DNA of 64,000 bases from Auanema rhodensis (Eukaryota > Nematoda > Chromadorea > Rhabditida > Rhabditidae): assembly GCA_964057225.1 (NCBI GenBank), contig OZ059894.1, positions 12,410,131 to 12,474,130 of the forward strand, written 5' to 3'. Of the stretch, positions 50,970 to 62,000 are shown one piece after another (the first letter of the stretch is position 1; each line of letters begins with the position of its first letter). The position numbers and the translations under genes are program-made. Under the pieces are notes generated by a model that did not search any database, was not told the origin of the DNA, and worked only from the letters and a program-made list of their open reading frames with translations.

Positions 50970-53045
50970 TCTCACAGTATAACAAGTAACTGAACAACAT
51001 AAACTCGTCGAGGTTAAACAAGATTGATCATCATTTAACGAAAAGTTTAAATATATGAATGAACTTAACAATTATTTTACCAATATCCCAATGCAACCAC
51101 TTTTTCTAATGTGAGACAAATAGAAGCCTAAGTTGATGAGAACTTTGGAACAGTTGCAGTGACTCACACATGAAAACACATGCCAAACCGTTTTTTCTAT
51201 CTCACATTATAACAAGTAACTGAACAACATAAGCACATCGAGGTTAAACGAGATTGATCATCATTTAACGAAACGTTCAAATATATGAATGAACTCAACA
51301 ATTATTTTACCAATATGCCAATGCAACAACTTTTTCTAATGTGAGACAAATTGAAGCCTAAGTTGATGAGAACTTTGGAACAGTTGCAGTGACCCACACA
51401 TGAAAACACATGCCAAACCGTTTTTTCTATCTCACATTATAACAAGTAACTGAACAACATAAGCACATCGAGGTTAAACGAGATTGATCATCATTTAACG
51501 AAACGTTTAAATATATGAATGAACTCAACAATTATTTTACCAATATGCCAATGCAACAACTTTTTCTAATGTGAGACAAATTAAAGCCTAAGTTGATGAG
51601 AACTTTGGAACAGTTGCAGTGACCCACACATGAAAACACATGCCAAACCGTTTTTTCTATCTCACATTATAACAAGTAACTGAACAACATAAGCACATCG
51701 AGGTTAAACGAGATTGATCATCATCAAACGAAACGTTTGTATATATGAATGAACTCAACAATTATTTTACCAATATGCCAATACAACAACATTTTTTTAA
51801 ATGTGAGACAAATTGAAGCCTAAGTTGATGAGAACTTTGGAACAGTTGCAGTGACCCACACATGAAAACACATGCCAAACCGTTTTTTCTATCTCACATT
51901 ATAACAAGTAACTGAACAACATAAGCACATCGAGGTTAAACGAGATTGATCATCATTAAACGAAACGTTTGTATATATGAATGAACTCAACAATTATTTC
52001 ACCAATAAGCCAATACAACAACATTTTTTTTAATGTGAGACAAATTGAAGCCTAATTTGATGAAAACTTTAGAACAGTTGCAGTGACTCACACATGGAAA
52101 CACATGCCAAACCGTTTTTTCAGTCTCACAGTATAACAAGTAACTGAACAACATAAGCTCGTCGAGGTTAAACAAGATTGATCATCATTTAACGAAACGT
52201 TTAAATATATGAATGAACTTAACAATTATTTTACCAATATGCCAATGCAACAACTTTTTCTAATGTGAGACAAATTGAAGCCTAAGTTGATGAGAACTTT
52301 GGAACAGTTGCAGTGACCCACACATGAAAACACATGCCAAACCGTTTTTTCTATCTCACATTATAACAAGTAACTGAACAACATAAGCACATCGAGGTTA
52401 AACGAGATTGATCATCATTAAACGAAACGTTTGTATATATGAATGAACTCAACAATTATTTCACCAATATGCCAATACAACAACATTTTTTTTAATGTGA
52501 GACAAATTGAAGCCTAATTCGATGAAAACTTTAGAACAGTTGCAGTGACTCACACATGGAAACACATGCCAAACCGTTTTTTCTATCTCACAGTATAACA
52601 AGTAACTGAACAACATAAGCTCGTCGAGGTTAAACAAGATTGATCATCATTTAACGAAACGTTTAAATATATGAATGAACTTAACAATTATTTTACCAAT
52701 ATGCCAATGCAACAACTTTTTCTAATGTGAGACAAATTGAAGCCTAAGTTGATGAGAACTTTGGAACAGTTGCAGTGACTCACACATGAAAACACATGCC
52801 AAACCGTTTTTTCTATCTCACATTATAACAAGTAACTGAACAACATAAGCACATCGAGGTTAAACAAGATTGATCATCATTTAACGAAACGTTCAAATAT
52901 ATGAATGAACTCAACAATTATTTTACCAATATGCCAATGCAACAACTTTTTCTAATGTGAGACAAATTGAAGCCTAAGTTGATGAGAACTTTGGAACAGT
53001 TGCAGTGACCCACACATGAAAACACATGCCAAACCGTTTTTTCTA

Positions 53046-53275
53046 TCTCACATTATAACAAGTAACTGAACAACATAAGCACATCGAGGTTAAACGAGAT
53101 TGATCATCATTTAACGAAACGTTTAAATATATGAATGAACTCAACAATTATTTTACCAATATGCCAATGCAACAACTTTTTCTAATGTGAGACAAATTGA
53201 AGCCTAAGTTGATGAGAACTTTGGAACAGTTGCAGTGACCCACACATGAAAACACATGCCAAACCGTTTTTTCTA
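53046..53275 (+). repeat. Type R monomer (reference copy, 230 bp)
   Basis: R joins the D-like start (agcacatcgagg, aaacgag) to catttaacgaaacg and an A-like 3' half, with gaactttggaac. A sub-variant has cgttcaaat (46574, 48653, 51200, 52816, 56728, 57878), sometimes with gatagatc (48653, 56728, 57878). R occurs almost only right of 46.5 kb and often in pairs. Confidence 0.8.
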
Positions 53276-54197
53276 TCTCACATTATAACAAGTAACTGAA
53301 CAACATAAGCACATCGAGGTTAAACGAGATTGATCATCATTAAACGAAACGTTTGTATATATGAATGAACTCAACAATTATTTTACCAATATGCCAATAC
53401 AACAACATTTTTTTTAATGTGAGACAAATTGAAGCCTAATTTGATGAAAACTTTAGAACAGTTGCAGTGACTCACACATGGAAACACATGCCAAACCGTT
53501 TTTTCTATCTCACAGTATAACAAGTAACTGAACAACATAAGCTCGTCGAGGTTAAACAAGATTGATCATCATTTAACGAAACGTTTAAATATATGAATGA
53601 ACTTAACAATTATTTTACCAATATGCCAATGCAACAACTTTTTCTAATGTGAGACAAATTGAAGCCTAAGTTGATGAGAACTTTGGAACAGTTGCAGTGA
53701 CTCACACATGAAAACACATGCCAAACCGTTTTTTCTATCTCACATTATAACAAGTAACTTAACAACATAAGCACATCGAGGTTAAACGAGATTGATCATC
53801 ATTTAACGAAACGTTTAAATATATGAATGAACTCAACAATTATTTTACCAATATGCCAATGCAACAACTTTTTCTAATGTGAGACAAATTGAAGCCTAAG
53901 TTGATGAGAACTTTGGAACAGTTGCAGTGACCCACACATGAAAACACATGCCAAACCGTTTTTTCTATCTCACATTATAACAAGTAACTGAACAACATAA
54001 GTTCGTCGAGGTTAAACAAGATTGATCATCATTTAACAAAACGTTTAAATATATGAATGAACTTAACAATTATTTTACCAATATGCCAATGCAACAACTT
54101 TTTCTAATGTGAGACAAATTGAAGCCTAAGTTGATGAGAACTTTGGAACAGTTGCAGTGACTCACACATGAAAACACATGCCAAACCGTTTTTTCTA

Positions 54198-56498
54198 TCT
54201 CACATTATAACAAGTAACTGAACAACATAAGCCCATCGAGGTTAAACAAGATTGATCATCATTCAACGAAACGTTTAAATATATAAATGAACTCAATAAT
54301 TATTTTACCAATATGCCAATGCAACAACTTTTTATAATGTGAGACAAATTGAAGCCTAAGTTGATGAGAACTTTGGAACAGTTGCAGTGACTCACACATG
54401 AAAACACATGCCAAACCGTTTTTTCTATCTCACATTATAACAAGTAACTGAACAACATAAGTTCGTCGAGGTTAAACAAGATTGATCATCATTTAACGAA
54501 ACGTTTAAATATATGAATGAACTTAACAATTATTTTACCAATATGCCAATGCAACAACTTTTTCTAATGTGAGACAAATTGAAGCCAAAGTTGATGAGAA
54601 CTTTGGAACAGTTGCAGTGACCCACACATGAAAACACATGCCAAACCGTTTTTTCTATCTCACATTATAACAAGTAACTGAACAACATAAGCACATCGAG
54701 GTTAAACGAGATTGATCATCATTAAACGAAACGTTTGTATATATGAATGAACTCAACAATTATTTTACCAATATGCCAATGCAACAACTTTTTCTAATGT
54801 GAGACAAATTGAAGCCTAAGTTGATGAGAACTTTGGAACAGTTGCAGTGACCCACACATGAAAACACATGCCAAACCGTTTTTTCTATCTCACATTATAA
54901 CAAGTAACTGAACAACATAAGCACATCGAGGTTAAACGAGATTGATCATCATTTAACGAAACGTTTAAATATATGAATGAACTCAACAATTATTTTACCA
55001 ATATGCCAATGCAACAACTTTTTCTAATGTGAGACAAATTGAAGCCTAAGTTGATGAGAACTTTGGAACAGTTGCAGTGACCCACACATGAAAACACATG
55101 CCAAACCGTTTTTTCTATCTCACATTATAACAAGTAACTGAACAACATAAGCACATCGAGGTTAAACGAGATTGATCATCATTAAACGAAACGTCTGTAT
55201 ATATGAATGAACTCAACAATTATTTTACCAATATGCCAATACAACAACATTTTTTTAATGTGAGACAAATTGAAGCCTAATTTGATGAAAACTTTAGAAC
55301 AGTTGCAGTGACTCACACATGGAAACACATGCCAAACCGCTTTTTCTATCTCACAGTATAACAAGTAACTGAACAACATAAGCTCGTCGAGGTTAAACAA
55401 GATTGATCATCATTTAACGAAACGTTTAAATATATGAATGAACTTAACAATTATTTTACCAATATGCCAATGCAACAACTTTTTCTAATGTGAGACAAAT
55501 TGAAGCCTAAGTTGATGAGAACTTTGGAACAGTTGCAGTGACTCACACATGAAAACACATGCCAAACCGTTTTTTCTATCTCACATTATAACAAGTAACT
55601 TAACAACATAAGCACATCGAGGTTAAACGAGATTGATCATCAATTAACGAAACGTTTAAATATATGAATGAACTCAACAATTATTTTACCAATATGCCAA
55701 TGCAACAACTTTTTCTAATGTGAGACAAATTGAAGCCTAAGTTGATGAGAACTTTGGAACAGTTGCAGTGACCCACACATGAAAACACATGCCAAACCGT
55801 TTTTTCTATCTCACATTATAACAAGTAACTGAACAACATAAGCCCATCGAGGTTAAACAAGATTGATCATCATTCAACGAAACGTTTAAATATATAAATG
55901 AACTCAATAATTATTTTACCAATATGCCAATGCAACAACTTTTTATAATGTGAGACAAATTGAAGCCTAAGTTGATGAGAACTTTGGAACAGTTGCAGTG
56001 ACTCACACATGAAAACACATGCCAAACCGTTTTTTCTATCTCACATTATAACAAGTAACTGAACAACATAAGTTCGTCGAGGTTAAACAAGATTGATCAT
56101 CATTTAACGAAACGTTTAAATATATGAATGAACTTAACAATTATTTTACCAATATGCCAATGCAACAACTTTTTCTAATGTGAGACAAATTGAAGCCAAA
56201 GTTGATGAGAACTTTGGAACAGTTGCAGTGACCCACACATGAAAACACATGCCAAACCGTTTTTTCTATCTCACATTATAACAAGTAACTGAACAACATA
56301 AGCACATCGAGGTTAAACGAGATTGATCATCATTAAACGAAACGTTTGTATATATGAATGAACTCAACAATTATTTTACCAATATGCCAATGCAACAACT
56401 TTTTCTAATGTGAGACAAATTGAAGCCTAAGTTGATGAGAACTTTGGAACAGTTGCAGTGACCCACACATGAAAACACATGCCAAACCGTTTTTTCTA
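54198..56498 (+). repeat. 7-monomer tandem duplication (1,611 bp), second copy partial
   Basis: P 54198 (ataaatg, ttttataatg), E 54428 (agttcgtcg, gaagccaaag) and D/A 54658 are repeated at 55809, 56039 and 56269. Between them lie R 54888, Q 55118 (231 bp, acgtctg, ccgctttttc), E 55349 and R 55579. After three monomers the second copy is replaced by E 56499. The private gaagccaaag in both E copies shows direct descent. Confidence 0.82.
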
Positions 56499-59027
56499 TC
56501 TCACATTATAACAAGTAACTGAACAACATAAGCTCGTCGAGGTTAAACAAGATTGATCATCATTTAACAAAACGTTTAAATATATGAATGAACTTAACAA
56601 TTATTTTACCAATATGCCAATGCAACAACTTTTTCTAATGTGAGACAAATTGAAGCCTAAGTTATGAGAACTTTGGAACAGTTGCAGTGACTCACACATG
56701 AAAACACATGCCAAACCGTTTTTTCTATCTCACATTATAACAAGTAACTGAACAACATAAGCACATCGAGGTTAAACGAGATAGATCATCATTTAACGAA
56801 ACGTTCAAATATATGAATGAACTCAACAATTATTTTACCAATATGCCAATGCAACAACTTTTTCTAATGTGAGACAAATTGAAGCCTAAGTTGATGAGAA
56901 CTTTGGAACAGTTGCAGTGACCCACACATGAAAACACATGCCAAACCGTTTTTTCTATCTCACATTATAACAAGTAACTGAACAACATAAGCACATCGAG
57001 GTTAAACGAGATTGATCATCATTTAACGAAACGTTTAAATATATGAATGAACTTAACAATTATTTTACCAATATGCCAATGCAACAACTTTTTCTAATGT
57101 GAGACAAATTGAAGCCTAAGTTGATGAGAACTTTGGAACAGTTGCAGTGACCCACACATGAAAACACATGCCAAACCGTTTTTTCTATCTCACATTATAA
57201 CAAGTAACTGAACAACATAAGCACATCGAGGTTAAACGAGATTGATCATCATTTAACGAAACGTTTAAATATATGAATGAACTTAACAATTATTTTACCA
57301 ATATGCCAATGCAACAACTTTTTCTAATGTGAGACAAATTGAAGCCTAAGTTGATGAGAACTTTGGAACAGTTGCAGTGACCCACACATGAAAACACATG
57401 CCAAACCGTTTTTTCTATCTCACAGTATAACAAGTAACTGAACAACATAAGCTCGTCGAGGTTAAACAAGATTGATCATCATTTAACGAAACGTTTAAAT
57501 ATATGAATGAACTTAACAATTATTTTACCAATACGCCAATGCAACAACTTTTTCTAATGTGAGACAAATTGAAGCCTAAGTTGATGAGAACTTTGGAACA
57601 GTTGCAGTGACTCACACATGAAAACACATGCCAAACCGTTTTTTCTATCTCACATTATAACAAGTAACTTAACAACATAAGCTCGTCGAGGTTAAACAAG
57701 ATTGATCATCATTTAACAAAACGTTTAAATATATGAATGAACTTAACAATTATTTTACCAATATGCCAATGCAACAACTTTTTCTAATGTGAGACAAATT
57801 GAAGCCTAAGTTGATGAGAACTTTGGAACAGTTGCAGTGACTCACACATGAAAACACATGCCAAACCGTTTTTTCTATCTCACATTATAACAAGTAACTG
57901 AACAACATAAGCACATCGAGGTTAAACGAGATAGATCATCATTTAACGAAACGTTCAAATATATGAATGAACTCAACAATTATTTTACCAATATGCCAAT
58001 GCAACAACTTTTTCTAATGTGAGACAAGTTGAAGCCTAAGTTGATGAGAACTTTGGAACAGTTGCAGTGACCCACACATGAAAACACATGCCAAACCGTT
58101 TTTTCTATCTCACATTATAACAAGTAACTGAACAACATAAGCACATCGAGGTTAAACGAGATTGATCATCATTTAACGAAACGTTTAAATATATGAATGA
58201 ACTTAACAATTATTTTACCAATATGCCAATGCAACAACTTTTTCTAATGTGAGACAAATTGAAGCCTAAGTTGATGAGAACTTTGGAACAGTTGCAGTGA
58301 CCCACACATGAAAACACATGCCAAACCGTTTTTTCTATCTCACATTATAACAAGTAACTGAACAACATAAGCACATCGAGGTTAAACGAGATTGATCATC
58401 ATTTAACGAAACGTTTAAATATATGAATGAACTTAACAATTATTTTACCAATATGCCAATGCAACAACTTTTTCTAATGTGAGACAAATTGAAGCCTAAG
58501 TTGATGAGAACTTTGGAACAGTTGCAGTGACCCACACATGAAAACACATGCCAAACCGTTTTTTCTATCTCACAGTATAACAAGTAACTGAACAACATAA
58601 GCTCGTCGAGGTTAAACAAGATTGATCATCATTTAACGAAACGTTTAAATATATGAATGAACTTAACAATTATTTTACCAATACGCCAATGCAACAACTT
58701 TTTCTAATGTGAGACAAATTGAAGCCTAAGTTGATGAGAACTTTGGAACAGTTGCAGTGACTCACACATGAAAACACATGCCAAACCGTTTTTTCTATCT
58801 CACATTATAACAAGTAACTTAACAACATAAGCACATCGAGGTTAAACGAGATTGATCATCATTTAAAGAAACGTTTAAATATATGAATGAACTCAACAAT
58901 TATTTTACCAATATGCCAATGCAACAACTTTTTCTAATGTGAGACAAATTGAAGCCTAAGTTGATGAGAACTTTGGAACAGTTGCAGTGACCCACACATG
59001 AAAACACATGCCAAACCGTTTTTTCTA
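56499..59027 (+). repeat. 5-monomer tandem duplication (1,150 bp)
   Basis: R 56728 (gatagatc), R 56958, R 57188 and E 57418 (atacgcc) are repeated at 57878, 58108, 58338 and 58568, offset exactly 1,150 bp. E 57648 is a junction monomer: it starts with aacttaacaac, as R 58798 does, and continues as E 56499 (caaaacg). The duplicated unit therefore runs from within 56499 to within 57648. E 56499 lost one G (aagttatgag), making it 229 bp; the second copy does not have this loss, so it arose after duplication or the duplicate derives from an intact copy. Confidence 0.85.
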
Positions 59028-62000
59028 TCTCACATTATAACAAGTAACTGAACAACATAAGCACATCGAGGTTAAACGAGATTGATCATCATTAAACGAA
59101 ACGTTTGTATATATGAATGAACTTAACTATTATTTCACCAATATGCCAATACAACAACTTTTTTTAATGTGAGACAAATTGCAGCATAATTGGATGAGAA
59201 CTTTAGAACAGTTGCAGTGACTCACACTTGAAAACACATGCCAAACCGTTTTTTTTATCTCACAGTACAACAGAAAACTAAGCAACATATGAACATTGTG
59301 GTTGAACATGATGAGTCATCATTTACCGAAACGTTCGTATATATTATATGAATCAACTTAACAAATATTTCACCAATATGCCAATACAACAACATTTTTT
59401 TTAATGTGAGACAAATTGAAGCCTAATTTGATGAAAACTTTGAAACAGTTGCAGTGACTCACACATGAAAACACATGCCAAACCGTTTTTTCTATCTCAC
59501 ATTATAACAAGTAACTGAACAACATAAGCACATCGAGGTTAAACGAGATTGATCATCATTAAACGAAACGTTTGTATATATGAATGAACTTAACTATTAT
59601 TTCTCCAATATGCCAATACAACAACATTTTTTTTAATGTGAGACAAATTGAAGCCTAATTTGATGAAAACTTTAGAACAGTTGCAGTGACTCACACATGG
59701 AAACACAGGCCAAACCGTTTTTTCTATCTCACAGTATAACAAGTAACTGAACAACATAAGCTCGTCGAGGTTAAACAAGATTGATCATCATTTAACGAAA
59801 CGTTTAAATATATGAATGAACTTAACAATTATTTTACCAATATGCCAATGCAACAACTTTTTCTAATGTGAGACAAATTGAAGCCTAAGTTGATGAGAAC
59901 TTTGGAACAGTTGCAGTGACCCACACATGAAAACACATGCCAAACCGTTTTTTCTATCTCACATTATAACAAGTAACTGAACAACATAAGCACATCGAGG
60001 TTAAACGAGATTGATCATCATTAAACGAAACGTTTGTATATATGAATGAACTCAACAATTATTTTACCAATATGCCAATACAACAACATTTTTTTTAATG
60101 TGAGACAAATTGAAGCCTAATTTGATGAAAACTTTAGAACAGTTGCAGTGACTCACACATGGAAACACATGCCAAACCGTTTTTTCTATCTCACAGTATA
60201 ACAAGTAACTGAACAACATAAGCTCGTCGAGGTTAAACAAGATTGATCATCATTTAACGAAACGTTTAAATATATGAATGAACTTAACAATTATTTTACC
60301 AATATGCCAATGCAACAACTTTTTCTAATGTGAGACAAATTGAAGCCTAAGTTGATGAGAACTTTGGAACAGTTGCAGTGACTCACACATGAAAACACAT
60401 GCCAAACCGTTTTTTCTATCTCACATTATAACAAGTAACTGAACAACATAAGCACATCGAGGTTAAACGAGATTGATCATCATTTAACGAAACGTTTAAA
60501 TATATGAATGAACTCAACAATTATTTTACCAATATGCCAATGCAACAACTTTTTCTAATGTGAGACAAATTAAAGCCTAAGTTGATGAGAACTTTGGAAC
60601 AGTTGCAGTGACCCACACATGAAAACACATGCCAAACCGTTTTTTCTATCTCACATTATAACAAGTAACTGAACAACATAAGCACATCGAGGTTAAACGA
60701 GATTGATCATCATTAAACGAAACGTTTGTATATATGAATGAACTCAACAATTATTTTACCAATATGCCAATACAACAACATTTTTTTCAATGTGAGACAA
60801 ATTGAAGCCTAATTTGATGAAAACTTTAGAACAGTTGCAGTGACTCACACATGGAAACACATGCCAAACCGTTTTTTCTATCTCACAGTATAACAAGTAA
60901 CTAAACAACATAAGCTCGTCGAGGTTAAACAAGATTGATCATCATTTAACGAAACGTTTAAATATATGAATGAACTTAACAATTATTTTACCAATATGCC
61001 AATGCAACAACTTTTTCTAATGTGAGACAAATTGAAGCCTAAGTTGATGAGAACTTTGGAACAGTTGCAGTGACTCACACATGAAAACACATGCCAAACC
61101 GTTTTTTCTATCTCACATTATAACAAGTAACTCAACAACATAAGCACATCGAGGTTAAACGAGATTGATCATCATTAAACGAAACGTTTGTATATATGAA
61201 TGAACTTAACTATTATTTCACCAATATGCCAATACAACAACTTCTTTTAATGTGAGACAAATTGCAGCATAATTGGATGAGAACTTTACAACAGTTGCAG
61301 TGACTCACACTTGAAAACACATGCCAAACCGTTTTTTTTATCTCACAGTACAACAGAAAACTAAGCAACATATGAACATTGTGGTTGAACATGATGAGTC
61401 ATCATTTACCGAAACGTTCGTATATATTATATGAATCAACTTAACAAATATTTCACCAATATGCCAATACAACAACATTTTTTTTAATGTGAGACAAATT
61501 GAAGCCTAATTTGATGAAAACTTTGAAACAGTTGCAGTGACTCACACATGAAAACACATGCCAAACCGTTTTTTCTATCTCACATTATAACAAGTAACTG
61601 AACAACATAAGCACATCGAGGTTAAACGAGATTGATCATCATTAAACGAAACGTTTGTATATATGAATGAACTTAACTATTATTTCTCCAATATGCCAAT
61701 ACAACAACATTTTTTTTAATGTGAGACAAATTGAAGCCTAATTTGATGAAAACTTTAGAACAGTTGCAGTGACTCACACATGGAAACACATGCCAAACCG
61801 TTTTTTCTATCTCACAGTATAACAAGTAACTGAACAACATAAGCTCGTCGAGGTTAAACAAGATTGATCATCATTTAACGAAACGTTTAAATATATGAAT
61901 GAACTTAACAATTATTTTACCAATATGCCAATGCAACAACTTTTTCTAATGTGAGACAAATTGAAGCCTAAGTTGATGAGAACTTTGGAACAGTTGCAGT

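Larger units (their letters stand above)
50738..53737 (+). repeat. 7-monomer tandem duplication (1,616 bp)
   Basis: Q, E, R, R, Q, Q, E (50738-52353) is followed by Q, E, R, R, Q, E (52354-53737), offset 1,616 bp for the first five monomers. The second copy lacks the doubled Q. Point differences are visible, such as aaactcg and aaaagttta in E 50970 and attaaagcc in R 51430, so this duplication looks older than those at 54198 and 56728, or those sites mutated afterwards. Confidence 0.72.
46574..54197 (+). repeat. E/Q/R-rich satellite block, first part
   Basis: Starts: 46574 R, 46804 E, 47034 R, 47264 D, 47494 B, 47731 C/D, 47961 F, 48191 P, 48423 E, 48653 R, 48883 Q, 49115 Q, 49347 Q, 49579 E, 49809 D, 50039 B, 50276 Q-like, 50508 E, 50738 Q, 50970 E, 51200 R, 51430 R, 51660 Q, 51892 Q, 52124 E, 52354 Q, 52586 E, 52816 R, 53046 R, 53276 Q, 53508 E, 53738 R and 53968 E. 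Types A, C and G almost vanish. The three Q copies at 48883-49578 share the unusual taatctgag. E 52124 is preceded by cagtctcaca instead of ctatctcaca. Confidence 0.78.
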
